A stretch of 64,000 nt of DNA from Saccharothrix obliqua (GTDB taxonomy: Bacteria; Actinomycetota; Actinomycetes; Mycobacteriales; Pseudonocardiaceae), in NCBI RefSeq assembly GCF_019375475.1, contig NZ_JAHXGQ010000009.1, positions 1-64,000 on the forward strand, given 5' to 3'. Shown here piece after piece: positions 47,376 to 57,400 of the stretch. A program made the translations under genes and the position numbers. The notes beneath the pieces were generated by a model. That model had not been told where the DNA came from, made no database searches, and saw only the letters and a list, made by a program, of their open reading frames with translations. Each line of letters starts with the position of its first letter. The stretch's first letter is position 1.

Positions 47376-48640
47376 CGGTAACGGTCACCAGGCCGGACGG
47401 GACGACGGTCACCGCCGCCTACGCCGGCGCGGGCCTGGCGACAGAGGTCACCGATCCCGCGGGCGGCAGGTGGCTGCGCGAGTACGACGCCCACGGCAAC
47501 CTGGTGGTCGAAACGGACCCGGCGGGTGCCACCACGAGGTTCGAGTACGACGAACGCGGCCACCTCGACCGCACAATCGACCCGCTCGGCAACGTCACGC
47601 GGTACGAGACGGACGACGTCGGGCTGATCACCGCGATCACCGACCCGCTCGGTGCCACCACCCGACACCAGCGAGACGCCTTCGGCCGTGTCGCCGCCAC
47701 GACCGACGCGCTCGGCGGTACCACCCGGTACAGCTGGACCGTGGAAGGCAGGCTGTTGGCGCACCCGCCCCGACGGTAGCACCGAGCAGTGGCGCTACGA
47801 CGGCGAGGGCAACCGGGTCGAGCACGTCGACGCGCTCGGGCAGGTCACCCGCACGGAGTTCACCTTCTTCGACCTCCCGGCGGCCCCCACCACTTTGGAC
47901 GGTGCTCGCACGTCGTACACATACGACACGGAGCTGCGACTCGTCGAGGTCGTCGGCCCGCACAGGTTGAGCCGGCGCTACGAGTACGACGGCGCAGGTC
48001 GCCTGCGGCGGGAGGTCGACTTCGACGGCCGGGTGCTCACCTACACCCATGACGCCGCCGGCAGGCTGTCCACCCGCACCAACGGCATGGACGAGACGGT
48101 CTACGAGCGCGACGTTCACGGCGACGTGGTTGCCAAGCACACACCGACCGGCACGGCCACCTTCGACCGCGTCCCCTGCGGTCGCGTGGTCCGGGCGACC
48201 AACCCGGACACCGAGGTCGTCTACGAACGGGACGCCCGCGGGCGCGTGCTGGCCGAAACCGTCGCCGGACGTACCGTCCGATCCGGTTTCGACGCCGTAG
48301 GCAGGCGTGTGTTCCGCGAGACCGCGGTGGGCGTGACCTCCGCCTGGGAGTACGACGCGGCGGGCAGCCCGGTGGCGCTGCACGCGACCGGCGGCAGCCT
48401 CGCCCTCCAGCACGATCCGCTGGCCGCCAGATTGAGCGGAGCCTGGGCGAGCTCACCGTCACCCAGCCGTGGTCGCCCGCGCACCAGCTGACCGGTCAGG
48501 TCGTCGCGGCCAAGCAACCGATCACCCACCGCAGCTGGCGGTACCGACCGGACGGCAACGTCGAGGGGATCGCCGACCCGGCCGGTGAACGTCGGTTCGC
48601 GCTCGACCGTGGGGGATCGAGTGTCGGTCACCGTGACGGG
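47376..48640 (+). pseudogene. RHS/YD-repeat protein remnant with frameshifts
   Basis: About 420 codons of YD-repeat text in three successive frames: RPDGTTVTAAYAG to RFEYDERGHLDRTIDPLGN up to about 47760; then RPDGSTEQWRYDGEGN to YEYDGAGRLRREVDFDG up to about 48430; then ERSLGELTVTQPWSPAHQ to WRYRPDGNVEGIADPAGE. Both ends of the protein (secretion part and toxin tip) are missing. RHS proteins deliver toxins against neighbours; this copy is dead. Confidence 0.85.
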
Positions 48641-48761
48641 GGAGGGCACGGACGTCCGGTTCACCTCCGTTCCCGCCGTCCAGGTGGGGAGCCGAACGTC
48701 CAAAGCCGGGTCGCTCTGACCCACGAGCGGAGACCGATGGGAACTACCGGGGGTGGGGACG

Positions 48762-49101
48762 ATGAACGGCGTGGTCTCGGTTCGGTTGGCACCTGAGTGG
48801 GGCACCGACCCGCTGTGGGTGCGCAAGGACGGTGACCCGATTCCGGCGAACTACTCGGCCGAGCGGTTGGCGGACGATTTTCGGCGTGCCTGCCGACCTC
48901 GTCGCGGCGATCAACGCGTGGGACGACGAGTTCCAGACCGTCTACGACCCGGACGACCCGATGGATTCCGGATTTCCGGACGAGGCGACCACGGCGGCGT
49001 GGCACGAGCGGGGTGGGCGGTTGGCTGAGAGGTTGGCCGCGGTATTTCCGGTGCGAGTCGAGTTCCATACCGCGCGCGGGGACCGCGTGTTCGGCGGTTG
49101 A
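48762..49101 (+). pseudogene. Small RHS-neighbour (immunity-type) gene with one-base frameshift
   Basis: Two frames join into one protein of about 113 residues: VRLAPEWGTDPLWVRKDGDP to SAERLADDF, then GVPADLVAAINAWDDEF to FHTARGDRVFGG. The break is a run of four T at 48878-48881 where three T would keep GAT-TTC-GGC in frame. Similar small proteins are common in Streptomyces and often stand beside toxins. Position after the RHS remnant suggests an immunity protein. True mutation or base-call error cannot be told. Confidence 0.7.
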
Positions 49102-49140
49102 GGTCAGCACCCGCGGGCACTGATCACAGGGGAGTGGTGG

Positions 49141-50883
49141 TCAGGTCGTTATCTGGGATCCAGCCGGTTCGGTAGGCGTGGTGCCGGCACTCTCGCTCGC
49201 CTCAGTGGAGGCGTAGCGCCGCCGTTGAAGCTCATCGCGTTCAGCGTCGGGGATCGTCATCGATTCGGCCAGCACGGCGGCGAGCGCGTGCACTTGGGTG
49301 TCGTCGATGTCGATGTGGAAGAGCCACCGGATGTTCTCGTCGCGCGTGATGAGGTCGATCGCCGAGCGTGACCTTCTACCTTGTGCGGTAGTTGTTCGGA
49401 CGTATCGCACCTGGTCGATCGGGATGTCTTGGCGGATCTCGGCTTGCTCCAGGAATGTGCTCGCCTTGGCCGTGATGATGCGGCGGTCCGTGACGGCGAC
49501 CAGCGTCCTAGCCGCGGCCCTCGCTGTCGCCAACTTCTCCTTCGCTCCGTCGACGATCGCGGAGATGGGGCTGAGGGGGTCGAGCTGGTCGGGGAAGCCG
49601 AGGACGCGCAGGGTCTCGTCGTCGTCCAGGAGCCATCGCAGAATGCGGAGGTAGGGCTCTGGCTCCAGTGATCCGGGTGCGCAGACGACGTCCGCGGCTT
49701 CCAGCGGTGGGGCCGGCGGATGGAGGGCATCGGCAAGGGGCTCGATCACCTCCAGGAGCCGGGCGGAGACTTCGCGGGCTGCCTTCACGTCCTTCCGCTT
49801 CCCCGGCAGCGGCCACGTGTCGGGGCCGCGGAGTTCGGCGGTGATCCGCAGCTCTCGGGTCAGCGCGTCGGCGATGCTCGTCGCCTCGGCGAGGGTGACG
49901 TCGAACTCCGCGCGGGTGTCGCGCGCGATGACCTCGGCGTAGTGCGCTTCGGCGGCGTCTTCTCGTCCAGCGGCTCTCGCCCTTGCCGCGCGAAGCGCGT
50001 GATACCCGGTCCATGCTTCGAGGGAAGACAGGAGGGCGTGGACGTCGAAGGCGATCGCCTCGGCGTTCGTCTGGAGATACTCACGATGGCCGCGTGCGTC
50101 GGCCTGACCGATCTGCCTCACGTGGTCGCGGATGTTCCCCTGGTAAAGCTCGAGCTGCTTCTGCAACAACGGTCCGCTGCCTGCGACGTCGTCCCACAAG
50201 GACGTCGGGACCGACTCGATCTCTCGTGCCTGGTCGACCGCGCGGTTGATGGCGGCGACGAGCCCTGTCAGTTCGGCCCACTGACCCTTGCGGGTGGTGG
50301 TGAGGATCTGATTCGTCACCGCGAGGTTGGTCCTGACGAGGCCCGAGATCTGACTCAGCATCACCTGGAGGCCGACCATGGCCAGCGCCGGCCCGATCAA
50401 GGCCGCGACTCGCGCCTTGCTCACCGCGCTCACGGAGTAGAAGCGGGCCTGGTGCACGATGCGGCCGGACACCGTCACCGCTCCCAGGTTTCCGCCGTCC
50501 TTGACCGCGAGCGTCGCGCCGTTGTTCAGCAGGGCCTGTGTCGTGGCGCCGATCCTGTAGAGCCCCTGCACGCCGGCGAACGCGTTCCCGAGATTGCCGA
50601 CTGCGGTCGTCGCGTTCCCGATCGAGGCGAGGATCGCTGAGATCTGCTTGCGGTCGGCAGCCGGCACGATCCCGAAGTCGATCAGGTCGGGCTTCAGCTC
50701 CGGAGGGACCTCACCGGCGATGACGGCCACCCCCGGGAGCACCTCCACCAGGACCGTCGACGCCGTAGTCGAGTCGATGCCCGGATCCGAAATGGGGCCG
50801 TCCGCCACAGGCGCGTCGGTGGTATCGCCCCGGCCGTTCTCCTCAGGCTCGGCGGTTCTCACCGAATCCGAAGGCTCCTGCAT
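49141..50883 (-). CDS. Large protein with C-terminal PH-like domain, unknown function
   Basis: A 580-residue protein. Residues 1-50 are acidic and disordered; residues 75-210 are hydrophobic/Ala-Gly-rich with possible membrane-active helices (VAALIGPALAMVGLQVML); the middle is a long helical region with Arg/Ala/Glu (RAARARAAGREDAAEAHYAE); residues 455-550 look like a bacterial PH domain (LVAVTDRRIITAKAS, IDQVRYVRTT, IRWLFHIDI). I do not recognise a named family. ATG 50883 has GGAGGAGATCAC before it. GC is somewhat lower than in its neighbours. Divergent from the helicase operon. Confidence 0.75.
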   Translation of the reverse strand: MQEPSDSVRTAEPEENGRGDTTDAPVADGPISDPGIDSTTASTVLVEVLPGVAVIAGEVPPELKPDLIDFGIVPAADRKQISAILASIGNATTAVGNLGNAFAGVQGLYRIGATTQALLNNGATLAVKDGGNLGAVTVSGRIVHQARFYSVSAVSKARVAALIGPALAMVGLQVMLSQISGLVRTNLAVTNQILTTTRKGQWAELTGLVAAINRAVDQAREIESVPTSLWDDVAGSGPLLQKQLELYQGNIRDHVRQIGQADARGHREYLQTNAEAIAFDVHALLSSLEAWTGYHALRAARARAAGREDAAEAHYAEVIARDTRAEFDVTLAEATSIADALTRELRITAELRGPDTWPLPGKRKDVKAAREVSARLLEVIEPLADALHPPAPPLEAADVVCAPGSLEPEPYLRILRWLLDDDETLRVLGFPDQLDPLSPISAIVDGAKEKLATARAAARTLVAVTDRRIITAKASTFLEQAEIRQDIPIDQVRYVRTTTAQGRRSRSAIDLITRDENIRWLFHIDIDDTQVHALAAVLAESMTIPDAERDELQRRRYASTEASESAGTTPTEPAGSQITT

Positions 50884-51115
50884 GTGATCTCCTCCCGCAG
50901 GCGCGCGCAACGGCCGAACCTCGTCGGCGTTGACCGCCGGAGTCTACGGCTCAGGGGTGGCACGACGAACCGAAGTCCAAAGTGGACAGTCAGGGCTTCG
51001 ATCGGAATCCTGGTGCGTGCACGGGGTGCCGCCTGCTGCCGCGGATGTGATATGTAACGGGAGGGGCGCTCGGGCGATGGACTTACGACAGCCGTGACCG
51101 CGTGAGGAGGCGCCG
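50884..51115. promoter_or_regulatory. Divergent promoter region of the helicase module
   Basis: 232 bases between the divergent PH-domain gene and the two-gene helicase operon. No clear -10/-35 boxes or palindromes stand out by eye. Ribosome sites lie at both ends (GGAGGAG and AGGAGG). Confidence 0.4.
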
Positions 51116-54100
51116 GTGGTCGTGGAGCGGGACGCGGCTGGTGGTGCGCCTCCTCCTCGAGTCACTGCCGACGAGTTGCTCGACCTCCGCGAGAAGCAGT
51201 GGTCGGCGCGGCTTCGCGGGTGTTCGCTCGTGGCCGAGCTGGAGGTCAAGGACGAGCACGCCCGGCAGGCGGCCAAGGCGCTGGGGCGGGTGTACGCCAA
51301 GTGGCGCTCACGGGGCCACCCGGATCGCGTGTTCGCGCGGTGGCCCGCCTGCGTCGCCGTGGCCCTCACCGGGATCGCCGCCCGCGAGTACCGCCAGGGC
51401 GAGCTGTGGCCCGAGGTGTGGCGGAACCTGGGGTACGACGGCGAGCAGCAGGACCGGACCTTCTGGGGCCAGGGGTTCCACACCGCGGTCCGGCACCTGG
51501 GGATGCCGGACTTCCCCGAGATGCGCACGAAGTACGTGGGTCCGGTTCTCATGCACACCGGCATCCCGAACTACTGCCTGGACGACTACTTCCGCCTCGT
51601 CGCCCAGCGCCGGGCCATCGACCCGGACCTCGACCCCGAGGGCTTCCTCGACTGGGCGACCGCGGTGCCCACGCGGCTCGACGTGCTGGACGTGCCCGCC
51701 CGCCGCTTCCTCGAGCACGGCAGCGACTACGCGCTGGACTTCCTCGGCCGCACCTTCGACCTGCTGGACCGGCTCGGTGACCCGACCCCGGACAACGCGG
51801 GCTTACCGGCGCGAGTGGTGGTACGGGCCCGGGAACTGGCCTCCAGCGGCGGTTTGAGCGTCCGGTCCGGCAGCCACCGCCGCGTGGAACGGCCGCGTAT
51901 CGGGCTCGACCCGTTCGGCCGCGGTATCGAGGTGATCCTGCCCGCGACCGGTGACGCGGTCGACGGCGCGGCCCTGTGGGCGGTGACCGCGGACGGCGTC
52001 ACGCGCACGGTGCGCAGCCAGGCACCGTGGGAAGGGGTGGCGGAATCGGTGCCACCCGCCGCCTTCACGTTGTTGCAGCCGGTCCGCACCGTGGTCGCCG
52101 CGCGGGAGGGCAGCGGTGACCGGACGGAGCTGACGGTCGTCGACGCCAAGTCCCCGCTCCTGGCCTTCACGGCCGACGGCCGACGCCTCGCGGCGAGCAT
52201 TCCCCTGCCGCCCGACGACGTCTGGCTGGTCCACCCCGACGAGTACGAACTGGTCGCGGACGGTCCTCTCCGGATCACCGTCGAGGGGCAGCTCCCACTC
52301 GGCTGGACGGGCTGGCGGCTCCGGCAGGTGCGCCTGGCCGACGTCCGGTCCCTGGAGCTGGCGGGCATCACGGCCACGCGGCGCTTCGTCCGCGGTTACC
52401 CGCGACCCCGGATCGAGGTGGGCGGCCCGGTCGCGGGTGTCACCACCCCCTACGGCACCCCGGTGCACGCCGACCTCCCCGCGATCTGGCTGCCGGGCCG
52501 TGCGGACGCGGAGACGACGTGGACCGTCGAACTGCGACGCAGCGGTGACGACACGCCCGTGCTGTCCACGACCCGCACGGTCCGGGCACCGCACTCCGTC
52601 ACCGGCGTGTGGGACGACCTGCCGCGTCCGGTGCTGGGCTCGTTCGACATCACGGTGCGCGGCCCGCTCGGTCGCGGCGTGAGCCGCACGGTGTTCGTCG
52701 CGGAGGGGCTGGGCAGTCGCTTCGCGCCGGCGGCGCGCGTGTTCGCCGGCCGCGGCCTGGTGCGCGGCCGGGCGGAACTGGTCGCGCCGGTCGGGGCCGG
52801 AGCGGTGCCGGGTGCGCTCGACTTCGCCCCCGAGGTGCGTGCCGGTGTCGTGGAGTACCGCACCGGGACCGAGACCGAGCCCCTGGTGGTCACGCCGCCG
52901 CACCTCCAGGTGATGCACGAGCAGGCGGACCAGTCGCTGGCCTGGTCGGCCGGGCCGCTGCGCATCGCCGCGGACCTGTTCGCCGACCACCCCGGTGTGC
53001 TGCTGGTGCGCGTGCCCGGCGTCGGCGAGGTCCCGCCGCTGCGCGTGGTCGTGTCGGGAGCGGTCGTGCAGACCGTGCCGCCCAGCGGTCGGTCCCGGGG
53101 CACGGCCCGCTACGACCTGGTCCGCATCGCGGACACCGTCGCCGAGCACCACAGCGCCGAACTGGCGCTCGACCTCGGCGGGACGTCGGTGCGCGTGGCG
53201 TCGATCCGGCCCCGCCGCCTGGCGCGGGGTGTCCGGCGCGTGGAGGAGCACCTCCGGCTGGTCGAGCCGGTGTTGGTGGAAGGTCTCACCGCCGGCATCT
53301 ACGCGACGACGGCGCCGTGGCGTGGTCCGACCGCGGTGCCGGTCGCCGGCGACATCCCGTTGCCCGCGGAGTTGCGGCACGCGGGACCGCTGCTGGTCGA
53401 GCTGCGCGTGGACGACCCCTGGGTGCCCGCCGAGTGGCCCGACTGGCCGGAGCAGTTCGTCGTGGTGCCCGGCGAGGGACACCTGGTCGGCGAGGACCCG
53501 GAAGAGGAGGCGTTGTCCCGGTTTGTGGCGGGTGTCGGCCCGTTCCCGGCGGACATCCGCGACCTGCGCCGGCTCTGGGCGTTGATCCACCTCGCGCCCC
53601 GGCTGCGTGCCGCGCGCGATGTCGCCGCGTTCCGGGAGACCTGCGCGGAACCGTTGCGCCGCAGCACCATCGACGCGCTCGAAGCCCTGGTGGCGCTGCG
53701 CCTGTCCCCGGAGCAGACCGCGACCGCGGTGATCTCGGCGGGGTTGGCGTCGTCCGGCGTGCCCGGCGGTCACCACGCCGAGGCGGCCCGGCGGCTCTGG
53801 TCGCTGTCCCCGCTGGCCGGTGTCCTGGTCGCCGCCGCGGCCGACGAGGACTGGCTCGACGCCGCCCGCCGCCAGTGCGGTGACTGCGTCGACGTCATCG
53901 TCGCGGAGGGACGGGACCCCCACGCGGGCGTGGGCAGGTTCGGTCCCGAGACGGCCGCGCTGACCACCATGCCCGTGCAGCAGTTGGAAGGCGTGTGGCG
54001 GGCCGCCCGGGTGGTGCCCCACGGGCTGCTGGACGCCGACAGCAGGGCGGTCGCCGCCCGCAGGCTGTTCGACCGGCGCGACGACGACCGCGTCCGGGAC

Positions 54101-54442
54101 GTGGGCCGGTCGACCACGACGTGGTTGCCGGGCCTGGTGGAACTGGTGGCGGACCGACCGGTGCTGCGTGCCCAGGTCGCCGCACGCACCCCGCCGCCGG
54201 GCCGGACCGGGTGGTGGGGCATCCCGGCGTTGTCGGCGGCGTTCGCCGTCGTCGCGCGCCTGGCCGCGCGTGGTGTGCCGGCGTGCGTGGCCGTCGAGCG
54301 GGAGTTCCGGCAGACGTGGGCGGAGCTGGCCGGGATCGCGCCCGAGATGGCGGTGCTCGACCTGGTGGTGGCCGAGTTGTTGATCGCACGCGCGGAGGGG
54401 GAGCAGGGTGAGCCGCACCCTGGACTCACTGGGGACCAGTGA
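51116..54442 (+). CDS. Large protein of unknown function, coupled to DUF1998 helicase (DruH-like?)
   Basis: A 1,108-residue soluble protein. Residues 1-230 are helical with Trp/Arg-rich text (DRTFWGQGFHTAVRHLGMPDF; NYCLDDYFRLVAQRRAID). Residues 240-750 are beta-rich with repeated Ig-like segments (LGSFDITVRGPLGRGVSRTV; RIAADLFADHPGVLLVRVPG). The rest is helical. I see no catalytic motif. Its stop lies 35 bases inside the next gene, so the two proteins are made together. The pair of unknown large protein plus DUF1998 helicase recalls Druantia type III DruH-DruE; this is inference from layout, not from sequence match. Confidence 0.75.
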   Translation: MVVERDAAGGAPPPRVTADELLDLREKQWSARLRGCSLVAELEVKDEHARQAAKALGRVYAKWRSRGHPDRVFARWPACVAVALTGIAAREYRQGELWPEVWRNLGYDGEQQDRTFWGQGFHTAVRHLGMPDFPEMRTKYVGPVLMHTGIPNYCLDDYFRLVAQRRAIDPDLDPEGFLDWATAVPTRLDVLDVPARRFLEHGSDYALDFLGRTFDLLDRLGDPTPDNAGLPARVVVRARELASSGGLSVRSGSHRRVERPRIGLDPFGRGIEVILPATGDAVDGAALWAVTADGVTRTVRSQAPWEGVAESVPPAAFTLLQPVRTVVAAREGSGDRTELTVVDAKSPLLAFTADGRRLAASIPLPPDDVWLVHPDEYELVADGPLRITVEGQLPLGWTGWRLRQVRLADVRSLELAGITATRRFVRGYPRPRIEVGGPVAGVTTPYGTPVHADLPAIWLPGRADAETTWTVELRRSGDDTPVLSTTRTVRAPHSVTGVWDDLPRPVLGSFDITVRGPLGRGVSRTVFVAEGLGSRFAPAARVFAGRGLVRGRAELVAPVGAGAVPGALDFAPEVRAGVVEYRTGTETEPLVVTPPHLQVMHEQADQSLAWSAGPLRIAADLFADHPGVLLVRVPGVGEVPPLRVVVSGAVVQTVPPSGRSRGTARYDLVRIADTVAEHHSAELALDLGGTSVRVASIRPRRLARGVRRVEEHLRLVEPVLVEGLTAGIYATTAPWRGPTAVPVAGDIPLPAELRHAGPLLVELRVDDPWVPAEWPDWPEQFVVVPGEGHLVGEDPEEEALSRFVAGVGPFPADIRDLRRLWALIHLAPRLRAARDVAAFRETCAEPLRRSTIDALEALVALRLSPEQTATAVISAGLASSGVPGGHHAEAARRLWSLSPLAGVLVAAAADEDWLDAARRQCGDCVDVIVAEGRDPHAGVGRFGPETAALTTMPVQQLEGVWRAARVVPHGLLDADSRAVAARRLFDRRDDDRVRDVGRSTTTWLPGLVELVADRPVLRAQVAARTPPPGRTGWWGIPALSAAFAVVARLAARGVPACVAVEREFRQTWAELAGIAPEMAVLDLVVAELLIARAEGEQGEPHPGLTGDQ

Positions 54443-57400
54443 GTTCGTCGTCGAGAGCTACCGCCGGTACCTGGGGTCGCTGCTGCCGGTCCGGGAACCA
54501 CGCATCGCGAGCGCGTTGGCCCGGGAGATCGCCGAAAGCCCGGTGCTCGCCAAGGGGCCGTTGCTGGAGGCCACGCCGCCGTACGCCACGGGCGCCACCC
54601 TGCGCGAGCTGATCGACCGCGGGGTCCTCGCACCGTCCTTCGCGGACCTGGCGCTGCCCCTCGACCGCCCGCTCTACCGGCACCAGGAGGAGGCGCTGCG
54701 CAAGGTCGCGCGGGGACGCAACGTCGTGGTGGCCACCGGTACCGGGTCCGGCAAGACCGAGAGCTTCCTGCTGCCCGTCCTGGACTCGCTGGTCGCGGAG
54801 CACGCGCGTGGCACGCTCGGAGCGGGTGTGCGCGCCCTGCTGCTGTACCCGATGAACGCCCTGGCCAACGACCAGCTCAAGCGGCTGCGGGGCCTGCTGG
54901 CGGACACCCCGGCCATCACCTTCGGCCGGTACACCGGCGACACCCCGGACAGCGCCCGCCGCGGCGTCGAGTCCTTCGAAGCGCTCAACCCCGGGGAACC
55001 CCGCCTGCCCAACGAACTGCTCAGCCGCGAGGAGATGCGGGCACGACCACCGCACCTGCTGCTGACGAACTACGCGATGCTGGAGTACCTGCTGCTGCGG
55101 CCCGCCGACCTGGAGCTGTTCGAGGGGCGGACCTGGCGGTACGTCGTGCTGGACGAGGCCCACGTCTACGACGGGGCCAAGGCCGCCGAGGTCGCGATGC
55201 TGCTGCGGAGGCTGCGGGACCGGGTGGCCCCCGGGGAACCCGTGCAGTGCATCGCCACGAGCGCGACCGTCGGCGACGACCCGGTCAAGGTCACGGGCTT
55301 CGCGACCAAGCTGTTCGACGCCCCCTTCGACTGGGTGGACGACGACCCGGACCGGCAGGACCTGGTGCGTGCCGCCAGGGTGGAGGCGCCGGAAGGCCCG
55401 TTCTGGGGACCGCTGCCGGGTTCGGCCTACCTCGACCTCGCCGGTGCGGCCGATCCCGCGGCGGAGGTGTTGCGGCTGGCCGAGGAGCACGGGTTCGCCG
55501 CGGACGACGCCGGTACCGCGTTGGCCCACGAACTCGGCATGGCCCGGCTGCGTGCCGCGCTGGCCCGCGGCCCCGGCACGCTGGACGCGCTCGCCGACGA
55601 CCTGCTGCCCGACGAACCGCTGCCCGCCGGACGACGGCCGGGCGAGGTCGTGGCGGCGATGGTCACCGCGGGCAGCGGGGTCCGCGACAACGCCGGCTCC
55701 CCGGTGCTGTCGGCGCGCTACCACCTGTTCGCCCGCGCCACCGAGGGCGCGTTCACCTGCCTGACCTCCGCCGGTCCGCACGTGGCGCTCGGCAGGCACG
55801 AGACGTGCCCGTCCTGCGAAGGCGCGATGTTCGAGTTCGGCGCCTGCAAGCGGTGCGGCGCGGTCCACCTGAGCGGCACGGTGGTCACCGGCGACCGGTT
55901 CGTCCCGCGCACGGCCGGCGAGGGCAGGCGGGGCTGGCTGCTGCTCGGCGACGCCCCGATGGCGGTCGACCAGGACGACGACGCGCTGGAGGACACGCCC
56001 GCGCTCACCGCCCAGGACCGGTTGCTGTGCGTGGCGTGCGGTGGGCTCCACACCGCCCCGCGCGCCGAGTGCGGCCGGGCCGGCTGCGCGGGCGACCTGC
56101 TCTGGCCCGTTCGCCTGCTCGACACCCACGAGGAATCACCCAGCGGGTGCGCCTCGTGCGGAGCGCGTGGTCGGTCGGGTGTGGTGCGCTTGTTCGAGAG
56201 CGGCAACGACGCGGCGGTCTCGGTTCTGACGACCGCGCTCTACCAGGCGCAGCCGCCCGCGCCCGACGACGACCAGGCCGATCAACCCGGTGCAGGCCGC
56301 AAGCTGCTGACGTTCAGCGACAGCAGGCAGGCCGCCGCGTTCTTCGCGCCCTACCTGGAGACCAGCTACTCGGGCATCCAGCACCGCGCGCTGCTGCTGC
56401 GCGGGCTCGCCGCGGCGGCGCGGGACGGTGATCCGATCAGCATCGGCGACCTGGCGTTCCACGTGGCGAAAGCCGCCGACCGCGCGGGTGTGTTCCCGCG
56501 CCGGACGTCCCGCCAGGAGCGCGAGCGGGACGTCCTGCTGTGGATCACGCAGGAGCTGGTGGCCACCGACGACCGGCAGTCCCTGGAGGGCCTGGGTCTG
56601 CTGCGGGTCACGATGGACCGGGGGTGGCCACTGCCCCCGGCGCTGCGGTCCCTCGGGCTCACCGAGGACGAGGGGTGGGCGTTCCTGGAGGAACTGCTGC
56701 GCAGCCTGCGTCAGCAGGGCGTCCTGTCCATGCCGGACGGTGTCGATCCCGCGGACGAGGCGTTCGATCCGCGACGGGGTCCCGTGTACGTCCGGGAGGA
56801 CGGTGCGGAGCGCAAGCGGAAGGTGCTCAGCTGGCTGCCCACGCGGGGGGTGAACCGCCGGCTCGACTACGCCGGGCGCGTGCTGCGTGCCCTGGGCTCG
56901 GACCTGGACGCCACCGAACTGCTGCGCGGGTGCTGGAAACTGCTCACCGCCCGGCGGGACGGCTGGCTGGTCCCCGAAACCGTGCGCGGGCTCGGCGTGG
57001 TCCGCCGGATCGACCACACCTGGCTGCACCTGGCCCCGGTGGACCGCCCCGTGCACCGTTGCGACCTGTGCCGGCGGATCACGGCGTTCTCCGTGCGCGA
57101 CGTGTGCCCCACGCTCGGCTGCACGGGCCGTTTGCGGCCGTTCACCGTCCCGCCCGTCGCCGAGGACGACAACCACTACCGGCTGCTCTACACGACGATG
57201 AACCCCGTGCCCATGGTGGCCTTGGAGCACACCGCGCAGTGGACCAGCCAGGACGCGGCCGACATCCAGCAGCGCTTCGTCAACGGGCAGGTCAACGTCC
57301 TGTCCTGCTCGACCACCTTCGAGCTGGGCGTGGACGTGGGCGAACTGCAATCCGTCGTGCTGCGGAACATGCCTCCCACGACCGCGAACTACGTGCAGCG

